Source: Saccharobesus litoralis (GTDB lineage: Bacteria > Pseudomonadota > Gammaproteobacteria > Enterobacterales > Alteromonadaceae). Taken from it: DNA of 64,000 nucleotides. The notes under the pieces are model-generated. The model had not been told where the DNA came from. It was given only the letters and a program-made list of their open reading frames with translations, and ran no database searches. The position numbers were made by a program, and so were the translations under genes. The stretch's first letter is position 1, and the number at the start of each line of letters is the position of its first letter. The stretch is from contig NZ_CP026604.1 in the NCBI RefSeq assembly GCF_003063625.1, positions 310,001 to 374,000 on the forward strand, in the 5' to 3' direction. Positions 29,047 to 36,783 of the stretch are shown one piece after another.

Positions 29047-30102
29047 TTAGCGCTTAGCTAATTTATTTTGATTTAACTCAAATTTTAAAACTCGACCATA
29101 ATTACTGTATTCCGTAATCAATAAGTTGCCGTTAGCATCAAAAGTAATGCCATGTGGTGAGGTAAACACGCCATCACGCCATTTTTCTGGTGGGGTTTTA
29201 GGATGGTGACTTTCTTTTTGCCCTGCGGTTTGGTTTGTGCCAATAGTTTGCATAACCTGTCCACTTTTATTTAATAAAGTCACACGACCACCAATTTCAG
29301 CAACCGCTACCGTGTTTTGATAAAAACTCATGGCACTTGGGCGGCGTAAATTAGTGGCATATTCTCCAATATAATTACCATCTAAACCTATATGTACTAA
29401 ACGCATATTTGCCCGATCAGCACAAAGAATTCGATTAGGCGTAAAACGAGGATCAATGGCTATTTTATGACAATTTTTTAATTTCCATGGCGCTTGGCGC
29501 CCCGCGAATGTATCAAGATACTGACCATTAGCATTAAATTTATGAATAAAGTCGCGGCCATAACCATCTACCACATACATATCACCATTATCAGCAACAG
29601 CCACTGCGGTAAGTTTAAGTTTACGCTCATCTTGCCATTTTTTATTAGGATTAGGCTGATTATGAAACTGTTTTGGGATAGCTGACTTAGCATCAATTTC
29701 GAAAATAATATCTCCAGCTAACGTCATTTTAAACAACGTTTGGCCGTATAACCTTGCGCCATATATGTAGTCTTGCGCACCTTCCTTGCGAATCGCAAAA
29801 CCGTGAATGTCATCCGGTGCACCTGTAACATTACCTATATATTGGCCTTGATCACTATAAACTTGAATACCACCTTTTTTACCCATCATGCTAACGTAAA
29901 CATCACCTGCTGAACTAACAGCAATTTCACCGTGAGATTTACCAATTTGATCTAGCCCTTCAGGCACTTTTAACCAATTTTTTTGATATAAATATGACTC
30001 TGATACATGTTCACCTTGGTGAGCATGAACAGGAGGTTGAATAATTAAGCCAAATAAAATTAAACAGAAGCTATATAAGAAGTGAATAGATGATAAGCGC
30101 AT
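29047..30102 (-). CDS. Secreted NHL-type beta-propeller protein
   Basis: About 351 residues from the ATG at 30102; an in-frame TTG at 30114 is the alternative. A cleavable signal peptide ends near PPVHA. Repeats of about 45 residues with GEIAVSSAGDVYVS, TAVAVADNGDMYVVDGYGRDFIHKFNANGQYLDTF and GITFDANGNLLITEYSNYGRVLKF form a six-bladed NHL propeller. Propellers of this kind bind ligands or serve as lyase or lactonase scaffolds; no catalytic set is clear. It is the first gene of the PSD1/DUF1501 operon, 13 bases ahead of the PSD1 gene. Confidence 0.8.
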   Translation of the reverse strand: MRLSSIHFLYSFCLILFGLIIQPPVHAHQGEHVSESYLYQKNWLKVPEGLDQIGKSHGEIAVSSAGDVYVSMMGKKGGIQVYSDQGQYIGNVTGAPDDIHGFAIRKEGAQDYIYGARLYGQTLFKMTLAGDIIFEIDAKSAIPKQFHNQPNPNKKWQDERKLKLTAVAVADNGDMYVVDGYGRDFIHKFNANGQYLDTFAGRQAPWKLKNCHKIAIDPRFTPNRILCADRANMRLVHIGLDGNYIGEYATNLRRPSAMSFYQNTVAVAEIGGRVTLLNKSGQVMQTIGTNQTAGQKESHHPKTPPEKWRDGVFTSPHGITFDANGNLLITEYSNYGRVLKFELNQNKLAKR

Positions 30103-30287
30103 TGTTGTACTCAATCCCGTGACAATTTTTTAATGTTTTGTTTTTTGGGATTTATAACAATTGCTTTACGTTGTGACCTTTAAAATAGTGTTTCCACTAC
30201 CATAAAAATAATGAACAGCATAAAAATCAATAACTTAAGATAAACATCCATGTTAAATAATTTGTTTATTTCAAACAAAAAAATCAA

Positions 30288-31652
30288 TTAAGTATCCTGT
30301 TGCGCTTTTAAATTTTGTTCTATTAATTTTTGTTGATAGCGACTCGGAGTAATGCCGGTAGCTTTTTTAAATACGGTGCCAAAATAATTAGAATTATTAA
30401 AACCAACCGCAAATGCAGTGTCGGTCACCGAGTGACTCTGCAGCATATTTTTTGCGTGCTCTATACGCAGTTCGGTCAGATACTGGTTGATCGTCATACC
30501 CACTTCTTTTTTAAATATTCGCATTAAATAGGAACGACTAACCGACACTCTTTCCGCTAATTGATCAATATCAATATCATTAGCAAAATGCTCTGATAAA
30601 TAACTTTGCGTTGGTTTAACGATAGTGGTCAAATGCTGAGCTGATTGATCATTGATAAATTTAGAGACCTGCTCCACCTGCTCGCGCACAAGTTGGCTAA
30701 TTTGTTCAATATCCTCACTTTGTTCAACTTTACGAGTCTGCTCAGAATTAACCGCCAATACCCTGTTTGAATCGCTACCCGCTTGAATAGAGGCTTCAGT
30801 CAGTCGGTTTAGTATTTCCCTCACTCTGAGTTTATAAACACTAATGTCACCGGCAGATATTGATTGCAAACCCGCTAAAACGGTTTCTAATTCTGTGTGT
30901 ATATCAGGACGATTAGACTGAACTAGATAATGTAACTCATCAATTAAAACCGCAGCTTGGCCTTTCATTTGATTGATATTATGAAAAACCGCCCAAATCC
31001 AGCAAACAGCGGTAACAATTGAGCCTGCGTAATACAGTAAATAAAACTGCCCCCAATAACTACCAACAGAAAACAACACACAAAAAACTAAACCGCCCAA
31101 GGTAAAGGCTAAGAATTGCGGTTGTAAGCGGTTTTGCAAGGCTCGATAAACAAAATAACTACAGGGTAAGGAGCCCAAAACCAAAGACGCCCAAAATTGA
31201 AAACGATGTGCTACATCACGCGTAGATGGTAACGGTAACCATTGAACAAGGCTTTCAGGTATAAAAAATTGACGAGTGCCTAAATCATGAAAAACCACGT
31301 AACCTAAAGATGCAAAAGCACCCAAAATAAAAGGTAAAACAGATTGCCAACGTTTAAGAGAAATACCGAGTTGTAACACGTTAGCAATCAGCAACGCAGG
31401 CATTGCAATGGTAAAAAGTAAGGTTACCCGCGTATACAGTATGGCATCCCGAGTAAAGCTATCTGAGTACTTTTGAATAACAGGCCCAAGCTGGAAAAAA
31501 GCCAAACACACTAAAAATGCGATATATAACTTGTAGTCAACCGCGATGCGTTTTCGAACAATGGCTAAATAGCCAGCCGCAATCAAAAGTAGCTGAGCAG
31601 AAATTAAAGGTAAAAATAAAATTTTAATGGCGACAATTGGGTCGTCAAACAT
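30288..31652 (-). CDS. AraC-family regulator with N-terminal membrane domain
   Basis: 454 residues. The first 230 or so form about seven hydrophobic helices. A short linker with some coiled-coil character follows, and residues 345-450 are a full AraC/XylS DNA-binding domain: IDQLAERVSVSRSYLMRIFKKEVG and DTAFAVGFNNSNYFGTVFKKATGITPSRYQQ. A membrane-embedded sensor fused to an AraC domain is uncommon but known in Alteromonadales. It lies upstream of the propeller-PSD1-DUF1501 operon on the same strand and is the best candidate for its regulator. The signal is unknown. Confidence 0.85.
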   Translation of the reverse strand: MFDDPIVAIKILFLPLISAQLLLIAAGYLAIVRKRIAVDYKLYIAFLVCLAFFQLGPVIQKYSDSFTRDAILYTRVTLLFTIAMPALLIANVLQLGISLKRWQSVLPFILGAFASLGYVVFHDLGTRQFFIPESLVQWLPLPSTRDVAHRFQFWASLVLGSLPCSYFVYRALQNRLQPQFLAFTLGGLVFCVLFSVGSYWGQFYLLYYAGSIVTAVCWIWAVFHNINQMKGQAAVLIDELHYLVQSNRPDIHTELETVLAGLQSISAGDISVYKLRVREILNRLTEASIQAGSDSNRVLAVNSEQTRKVEQSEDIEQISQLVREQVEQVSKFINDQSAQHLTTIVKPTQSYLSEHFANDIDIDQLAERVSVSRSYLMRIFKKEVGMTINQYLTELRIEHAKNMLQSHSVTDTAFAVGFNNSNYFGTVFKKATGITPSRYQQKLIEQNLKAQQDT

Positions 31653-31980
31653 GAGGGAAGTAAATATTGCTAAGTTCTATTTACAGATTAACGCGCTGGT
31701 GTGATTAAAATCAATGAGCTCAACCCTAAAAAATGTAAATTTTTTGTATTGGTCAAAAAGGTAGATCAACCATTCAATTGCTGTTTGAACGAAAAAGCAC
31801 CCATCAAATTTAAAATAATCTGAACTAAATTAACTCGCCGATGTCATAAAAAATGTGATTGAAATGTGTTTTTCGTGTCTCCCTATTATATCCCGCCTCG
31901 TGCGGGATTTTTTTAGTTTTAAAAGGCGATATTCGCGACACAGCGTTTGATGGGTGTCTTGCTATTTTTATTAGCCGTAC
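31653..31980. other. Gene-free gap at the presumed distal end of the integron
   Basis: No gene. It holds a plus-strand Rho-independent terminator at 31891-31917 (TCCCGC, loop, GCGGGA, then T run) and one copy of the transposase-associated motif TGATGGGTGTCT at 31949-31960. No attC site is visible here. Confidence 0.6.
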
Positions 31981-32280
31981 TTAATTCTTTAAAAGAAACC
32001 TACGTAGATCTCGTTCTTGACGCATAACATTTAAAATATAAACTTTGTCGCTATCTACTTTATAAAAGATACGACAAGGATTAACATTTACTTCACGGTA
32101 ATTTAAGTCCGCCAATTCCTTTGGCCTTTTACCCGACTCCGGATGATTTTCTAATCTAGTTATTTTATCAAATATTTTTTGAGTCAACTTCTTTGCAGCA
32201 GATAGGTTGCTTAAAGCAATGTATTCAGCGATCTCGTTTAAATCATCAAGGGCTGGTGATGTCCAAATTACTTCAGCCAT
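31981..32280 (-). CDS. ParE/RelE-family toxin
   Basis: 99 residues of the ParE type: VIWTSPALDDLNEIAEYIALSN at the start, the central GKRPKELADLNYREVNVNPCRIFYKV, and a basic tail. ParE relatives poison gyrase while RelE relatives cut mRNA; the VIWTSPALDDL opening favours the ParE side. The antitoxin gene lies just upstream and overlaps it by 13 bases, so translation is coupled. Such pairs often stabilise integron arrays. Confidence 0.9.
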   Translation of the reverse strand: MAEVIWTSPALDDLNEIAEYIALSNLSAAKKLTQKIFDKITRLENHPESGKRPKELADLNYREVNVNPCRIFYKVDSDKVYILNVMRQERDLRRFLLKN

Positions 32281-32525
32281 TTACTCATTTTCGCTTTTGC
32301 TTCTTGGTTTGAAAACGTTTCACCATATTTAATTGCTTGCTCACCGCGTGCAACACCTTCAAGAATTGCCATTCGCTGTTGCATAAACTCATAATCTTCC
32401 ACATCAACTAAGTAAGCAGATGGTTGACCATGCTCCGTAATTAGTACAGGTTCTTTTGATTTATGTAGGTCAGATAGAATTTTAGTAGCTTGCCGCTTAA
32501 GTGTTGTTACAAGTTCAACTCTCAT
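32268..32525 (-). CDS. Phd/YefM-family antitoxin
   Basis: 85 residues from the ATG at 32525, preferred because AGGA stands seven bases upstream; an ATG at 32543 lacks this. The N-terminal Phd/YefM fold (RQATKILSDLHKSKEPVLITEHGQPSAYLVDVEDYE) binds DNA, and the C-terminal tail should wrap the toxin. It is the first gene of the pair with the ParE-like toxin. The 32526-32595 region upstream should hold the self-regulated promoter. Confidence 0.9.
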   Translation of the reverse strand: MRVELVTTLKRQATKILSDLHKSKEPVLITEHGQPSAYLVDVEDYEFMQQRMAILEGVARGEQAIKYGETFSNQEAKAKMSKWLK

Positions 32526-32595
32526 ATTAAATCCTATATTCATTTTAAATAAAGTATCACAATAGTATCACATTTACTCTAGGTTACAATTATAC

Positions 32596-32827
32596 CGATT
32601 ATTAAAACAGACACCCATTATTTAACAAAGCCTCGCTCGGCTTGAAAAAATTGACGATTGGCACCTTCGCCGCTCAGTGGTTTTGTCACAGGCCGAAATT
32701 GACTATATAAACGATTATTAAAACAGACACCCATTATTTAACAAAGCCTCGCTCGGCTTGAAAAAATTGACGATTGGCACCTTCGCCGCTCAGTGGTTTT
32801 GTCACAGGCCGAAATTGACTATATAAA
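32596..32827. repeat. Perfect 116-bp tandem duplication
   Basis: Two units, 32596-32711 and 32712-32827, are identical base for base. Each begins near CGATTATTAAAACAGACACC and contains the motif AGACACCCATTATTTAA that also flanks the HUH transposase at 34134. The gap 32526-32946 holds no other gene. At 32850-32940 lies a set of short inverted repeats that could be a decayed attC for the neighbouring cassette. Confidence 0.95.
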
Positions 32828-32946
32828 GGAGGGATGCAGTTCTATTATTACACCCCACCTTTTGTGAATCTGCACTCCGGGCTTGTCCAACACTGGGGTG
32901 ATGTGTCGACTTCGCACCACATATCCTTATTTGTTATATTCGTAGT

Positions 32947-33480
32947 CTATTGATTGAAAAGCTGTTCTACCGTTTTCATTGGTAAGAACATACGAATGCG
33001 CCCATTATGTTCACACAATACTTCAAAGCCAAACTTCGTATAAAAAGCTTGAGCGGAGTCTGTAAGACAGTCCACAACAATTGCGTATGCCCGCATGTGA
33101 TGATTCACTTCCCACAAGTATTTCAGGGCACGAATAAGGCTAACCTTTCCTAGTCCAGAGCCATGAAACTCTTTGTGCACTGCTAATTGAGCCAAAAGAA
33201 AAACAGGGATTGGATATCTAGGAAGTTTCTTTGCTAACTGTGCCGGTAATGTTTCTCGGCTGATTGAACTTGGTGCAACACTGTAAAATGCACAAATAGC
33301 GAGTTTTTGATTTAGCATTGGTTGAGCACTAGGTAAAACCATTGTTCGGCTAATGCCCGCTTGCATGTGCTTTGCAGCTAGAGTTTTGATAAACGTGTTT
33401 AACTCTTGCTCACCACAATCAAATGAGTTGCGATCATGCTTTGATTTGCTAAGTTCAACGAACTCTTTACCCCAACTCAC
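32947..33480 (-). CDS. GNAT acetyltransferase toxin (TacT/AtaT type)
   Basis: 177 residues. The acetyl-CoA-binding loop region is VHKEFHGSGLGKVSLIRAL, a variant of the Q/RxxGxG/A motif, and the tail has AQAFYTKFGFEVL, with the Tyr typical of the family. The N-terminal FDCGEQELNTFIKT is characteristic of GNAT toxins that acetylate the amino acid on charged tRNA. The gene overlaps its DUF1778 antitoxin by 4 bases. It is probably an integron cassette between a decayed attC at about 33850 and a possible one near 32935. Confidence 0.92.
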   Translation of the reverse strand: MSWGKEFVELSKSKHDRNSFDCGEQELNTFIKTLAAKHMQAGISRTMVLPSAQPMLNQKLAICAFYSVAPSSISRETLPAQLAKKLPRYPIPVFLLAQLAVHKEFHGSGLGKVSLIRALKYLWEVNHHMRAYAIVVDCLTDSAQAFYTKFGFEVLCEHNGRIRMFLPMKTVEQLFNQ

Positions 33481-33746
33481 TTAATGCCACTTTCATCTGT
33501 AAATTTGGCAGCATCAAGCAAAGCTTGATTCGGAGCTTTCGCTTTATTACACGCAGCCATAAACTCATCAAAAACACTGTCTTTGACCATAATGCTTTCA
33601 TGCTCTTCAATAACTTGAGTCGCATCTTCGTCCATAAGTCTCACAACATATTCGGTAAGACTTTTTAAACCAAGTAGAGCAGATGCTTTTTCGGCTTTTG
33701 CCTTGATCTCTTCATCAAGGCGGATATCTAAACGTGCCGTTGCCAT
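33477..33746 (-). CDS. DUF1778 (TacA-like) antitoxin
   Basis: 89 residues. The N-terminal ribbon-helix-helix is ARLDIRLDEEIKAKAEKASALLG, and the C-terminal DSVFDEFMAACNKAK segment is the toxin-binding tail. AGGAGG precedes the ATG. Upstream at 33760-33776 is the perfect inverted repeat TACGGATGTATTCCGTA, with a partial second copy (TACGGAAG) near 33820. These are likely binding sites for the antitoxin-toxin complex. Confidence 0.92.
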   Translation of the reverse strand: MATARLDIRLDEEIKAKAEKASALLGLKSLTEYVVRLMDEDATQVIEEHESIMVKDSVFDEFMAACNKAKAPNQALLDAAKFTDESGIK

Positions 33747-33759
33747 AACCCCTCCTATG

Positions 33760-33776
33760 TACGGATGTATTCCGTA
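33760..33776. promoter_or_regulatory. Operator candidate of the DUF1778-GNAT module
   Basis: TACGGA and TCCGTA arms (6 of 6 paired) around a five-base centre, 14 bases upstream of the antitoxin start. Ribbon-helix-helix antitoxins bind repeats of this form. Confidence 0.65.
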
Positions 33777-33844
33777 ATTTTTGGTGATTATAGTACAAAC
33801 TTAAAGCTCATTCAATTTATACGGAAGTTTTACAGAACGAGAAA

Positions 33845-33934
33845 GAATAAAACGGGCTAATAAAATTTGGCTAAAATTAGCGAGGCTCGAGCGGAGCCAA
33901 ACTTTTGGAATCCGGCTTGAGTGCCTTGTTGAAC
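33845..33934 (-). other. Decayed attC site
   Basis: The inner arms AAATTTGGCT and AGCCAAACTT and the flanking GGAATCCGG fit the attC pattern of this array. The outer boxes are degraded (TGTTGAA on the right, none clear on the left). It marks the end of the cassette gene split by the transposase element. Confidence 0.55.
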
Positions 33935-33973
33935 TAAGCCGCTACGCGGTAGAATATGGTTTTTGGCTAACTT

Positions 33974-34057
33974 AACAGACTTAAAACAGACACCCATTAT
34001 TTAATAAAGCCCCCTAACAGACTTAAAACAGACACCCATTATTTAATAAAGCCCCCT
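33974..34057. repeat. 42-bp tandem repeat at the left end of the HUH element
   Basis: Two 42-base units starting at 33974 and 34016 share AACAGACTTAAAACAGACAC and CCATTATTTAATAAAGCCCC. Their core AGACACCC is the inverse of GGGTGTCT repeated at the right side of the transposase gene, so this should be the left end of the element. The rest of 33747-34133 has no gene. Confidence 0.8.
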
Positions 34058-34133
34058 TATTGACAAACCTCAAAAATGAATTAAATTTAACTGTATATAA
34101 CATCAGTTGTTTGATTGATTTGGCAGGTAGACA

Positions 34134-35243
34134 ATGGCAACCGCACGACGCTCGCAAATTTGTTTAGAGGAAACCCAATATTATCACTGCATATCACGCT
34201 GTGTGCGCCGAGCGTTTTTATGTGGTAATGACAAATTCACCACCAAAAACTTTGACCATCGTAAAGGTTGGATAGTTAAGCGCATCAAACAACTGGCCAG
34301 TATCTTTGCCATTGATATTGCAGCTTATGCCGTGATGAGTAACCACTATCATCTTGTGCTGCATGTTAACCGCGATAAAGCCTTAGCATGGGATGACCAA
34401 ACGGTATTAAAACAATGGGCATTACTGTGTAAACCTAAACCCATTGTTGAGCGTTGGCTATCAGGCACTATCATTAGCCAATCTGATAACCTCATTATTC
34501 AACAATGCGTAACCGAGTATCGCCAACGATTAACAGATATCAGTTGGTTTATGCGCTTTTTAAATGAACATGTTGCAAGATTAGCCAATGAAGAAGACAA
34601 CTGCACAGGCCGATTTTGGGAAGGACGGTTTAAATCACAAGCTTTGTTAGATGAAACTGCATTACTGGCGTGTATGGCTTACGTGGATTTAAACCCCATT
34701 CGCGCTAATATCACTGATTCCTTAGAAACGTCTGATTACACCTCCATTCAAGAACGCATGGGTTTACAACCTGAACCACAAACCAACCCAACAACAGCAA
34801 GCGAAAATGACCTAAACGACAATCAGCAAAACGAAAAGCTACAGCACGACAACTCAAGCACTCCACTGCAAGATAGGCTGGCTTCTATACCTTTAGCGCC
34901 ACTGCAACGTTTTGCTGGTAACAGTCATATCGATAATGACAAACAAGCCATTCAACATGAACTGATTAACTATTTGGCACTGGTTGATTGGACAAGTCGG
35001 CAAATTCATCCAAACAAACGCGGCAAAGTAGCATCAGAACATCCCAGTATATTAACCACACTCAATATTACAGAAGATAATTGGCTCGCCTTTTCCAACC
35101 AAATAGAACAAGACTTTAGCCAAGCCATTGGTGCAGAAACCTGCTTACACAGTTTTGGACGCGCATTACATAAAAAACGCCATCGAGGTGTGGGTAAAGC
35201 CAAGCGCTATTACGCCATTCCAGCAGCATTGACATCAGCTTGA
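34134..35243 (+). CDS. REP-associated HUH (Y1) transposase
   Basis: 369 residues. The HUH motif is His71-Tyr72-His73 in MSNHYHLVLHV, and the conserved Tyr183 in AYVDLNPIRANI is the likely nucleophile. YYHCISRCVRRAFLCG near the start is typical of IS200-like REP-associated tyrosine transposases (RAYTs). The C-terminal third is a longer extension common in marine gammaproteobacteria. The frame is intact. It is bracketed by short AGACACCC/GGGTGTCT repeats and sits inside the integron array on the strand opposite to the cassettes. Confidence 0.9.
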   Translation: MATARRSQICLEETQYYHCISRCVRRAFLCGNDKFTTKNFDHRKGWIVKRIKQLASIFAIDIAAYAVMSNHYHLVLHVNRDKALAWDDQTVLKQWALLCKPKPIVERWLSGTIISQSDNLIIQQCVTEYRQRLTDISWFMRFLNEHVARLANEEDNCTGRFWEGRFKSQALLDETALLACMAYVDLNPIRANITDSLETSDYTSIQERMGLQPEPQTNPTTASENDLNDNQQNEKLQHDNSSTPLQDRLASIPLAPLQRFAGNSHIDNDKQAIQHELINYLALVDWTSRQIHPNKRGKVASEHPSILTTLNITEDNWLAFSNQIEQDFSQAIGAETCLHSFGRALHKKRHRGVGKAKRYYAIPAALTSA

Positions 35244-35276
35244 ATACCGCCGAATAACAAGAAGCGTAAAACTAAT

Positions 35277-35770
35277 CCCACCATCCCGTATTTATTCACG
35301 GTGCTTGCACTTGTACAAGTTTAAGCAAAAACCACAATCAATCCTAAATTTGAGCCAATTTTCAAAAATATTCTCAAACAAGAGTTAAGTAAATAAGCTG
35401 AATGGCAATGTGTGTTTGCTATTCAACCCAAGTCGTTGGTTTACTTTTTAAGATGGGTGTCTAGTTAATTTATCCCGAATGGGTGTCTAGTTAATTAATA
35501 CCGAATGGGTGTCTAGTTAATTAATACCGAATGGGTGTCTAGTTAATTAATACCGAATGGGTGTCTAGTTAATTAATACCATCCCATCGCGCGTTTATTC
35601 GTGGCGCTTTGCTTGTGAAGGTTTAAGCAAATTCTACAATTAACCCTAAACTAGGGCGATTTTTCAAAACCAATCTCAAACGAAAATGAAGCAAACTAGC
35701 TGAATGGCAATGTGTGTTAACTATTCAACACCAGTCGCTGGTTTATTTTAGAATGGGTGTCTAGTTAATT
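35277..35770. repeat. Right-end repeat cluster of the HUH element
   Basis: Five tandem units (35452-35580) of about 26 bases each carry GATGGGTGTCTAGTTAATT or GAATGGGTGTCTAGTTAATT. The roughly 190-base segments 35277-35470 and 35580-35770 are diverged copies of each other, sharing TTTATTC, TTTAAGCAAA, CTGAATGGCAATGTGTGTT and CGTTGGTTTA/CGCTGGTTTA and each ending in the same GGGTGTCTAGTTAATT. The 3' end of the element is therefore present twice. No gene is present. Confidence 0.85.
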
Positions 35771-35807
35771 CGTCTTTATAATTTAGTAAGTCCGGAATTG
35801 GCATCAT
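35771..35807 (-). pseudogene. 5' fragment of a cassette gene split by the HUH element
   Basis: Reading away from the attC at 35819-35919, an ATG at 35807 opens MMPIPDLLNYKDE and then runs into the element's right end at about 35770. On the far side of the element, just before the decayed attC, a frame ends KTIFYRVAA and stops at the attC edge, as intact cassettes do. I infer one gene cut in two, with possible loss of the middle. Confidence 0.5.
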
Positions 35808-35818
35808 GCTGATAAGGC

Positions 35819-35919
35819 TCCTAACGCCGCAATATGGGGCGCGAAAAAGCTTGGCTAAAATAGGAACGAAGTGACGCAGCCAAGCTTTTTGCGTCCCATT
35901 CATTATTGCTTTGTTAGCT
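35819..35919 (-). other. attC site
   Basis: Outer boxes TCCTAAC (35819-35825) and GTTAGCT (35913-35919), inner arms AGCTTGGCTAAAA and GCCAAGCTTTTTGCG. It is about 100 bases, with the same sequence type as the sites at 36282 and 38669. Confidence 0.9.
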
Positions 35920-35931
35920 AGTGCTGAGCCT

Positions 35932-36138
35932 TTAAAACTTACCTCGCAAACAACGCAAAACCAAATAGCAACTTACCGACTTCATTTTTGACTGCAATTT
36001 AGCAGCGAAAAGAAGCACACACGAACAATGCCGAGTGCCGTAAGTAAACTTAGAAAAATGAACTTGAGAAAATGCACAAGCGTGGCGATACAAAAGTCCA
36101 TTTTTATAAACTGACTCAACGCGACCAGAAGCAAACAA
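35932..36138 (-). CDS. Doubtful small ORF in a cassette
   Basis: A 68-residue frame (MFASGRVESVYKNGLLYRHA at the start) lies in the cassette between the attC sites at 35919 and 36282. It has a Cys/Ser-rich unconserved-looking composition and no recognised domain. Its stop is 12 bases from the attC, which fits a cassette gene. It covers only the 3' half of the cassette, and the remaining 140 bases have no better frame on the same strand. It may equally be a gene-free cassette. Confidence 0.3.
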   Translation of the reverse strand: MFASGRVESVYKNGLLYRHACAFSQVHFSKFTYGTRHCSCVLLFAAKLQSKMKSVSCYLVLRCLRGKF

Positions 36139-36281
36139 TGCAAATGCCGCTCAACAGTAAGCGAGGTTGAAAAACCAACTATTGGAGCGTGGCGAGTTGG
36201 TGTTACTTTTTAGCACAAAATAACCAGCGACTCGAAAACTTACAACACCAAATTTTAATTTTTAACTACGTTAAGCACTTA

Positions 36282-36380
36282 GCTAACGCCCGCATAAGCG
36301 GCGCAAAATGCTTGGCTATAATAAGTGAGGCACGAACGCAGCCAAGCTTTTTGCGTCCGACCTTGATGCGATTGTTATAA
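36282..36380 (-). other. attC site
   Basis: Outer boxes GCTAAC (36282-36287) and GTTATAA (36374-36380), inner arms ATGCTTGGCT and AGCCAAGCTTTTTGCG. Confidence 0.9.
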
Positions 36381-36385
36381 GCCTG

Positions 36386-36664
36386 TTACTCAAAGCTATC
36401 ACAAACGACTTCAGTGAAGCATTCATGAGAAATACCTAAAGTAAAACGACCAAACTCAAGTTGGTTAGATTCAGATTCTTCTAACCATAACCGTTTTGCT
36501 TCGAGAATGTCACACAGGTTGTCAGGCTCCCTGATACCATTTAATTTAACTTTAATTAATTGGTCACCTGCGTAAAACTCAAATGACAATGTAAAAGAGT
36601 CATTTTTTCTTTTAACATGAAACTCGTTAACAGTGACATTTTTGTAAATTTTGTTCAGTTCCAC
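36386..36664 (-). CDS. Cassette-encoded hypothetical protein
   Basis: 92 residues, soluble and acidic, with no signal peptide or membrane segment. A run of alternating hydrophobics (NVTVNEFHVKRKNDSFTLSF) suggests a beta-sheet start, and a helix with LEAKRLWLEESES follows. I do not recognise a family. The gene fills its cassette, starting about 17 bases inside one attC and stopping 6 bases before the next, which supports it being real. Confidence 0.65.
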   Translation of the reverse strand: MELNKIYKNVTVNEFHVKRKNDSFTLSFEFYAGDQLIKVKLNGIREPDNLCDILEAKRLWLEESESNQLEFGRFTLGISHECFTEVVCDSFE

Positions 36665-36681
36665 TGCTTTCTCTCAAAGGC

Positions 36682-36783
36682 TTATAACGCCCCAATAAGG
36701 GGCTGATAATGCTTGGCTAAAATGTGAAGCGGAGCGAAACCGAGCCAAGCTTTAGCAGTCCCGCCTTAATTGGCTTGTTAGGT
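36682..36783 (-). other. attC site
   Basis: Outer boxes TTATAAC (36682-36688) and GTTAGGT (36777-36783), inner arms ATGCTTGGCT and GAGCCAAGCTTTAGCA. Confidence 0.9.

Noticed and set aside
32835-32945. Intact attC site after the GNAT toxin gene
   Set aside because: Short inverted repeats and a GTTATAT box are present, but no matching left box was found, so I only mention it as possible.
35006-35203. Minus-strand frame of 65 codons
   Set aside because: Antisense to the end of the HUH transposase gene and without independent support.
35452-35580. CRISPR-like array
   Set aside because: The 26-base units abut without spacers and match the ends of the neighbouring HUH element.
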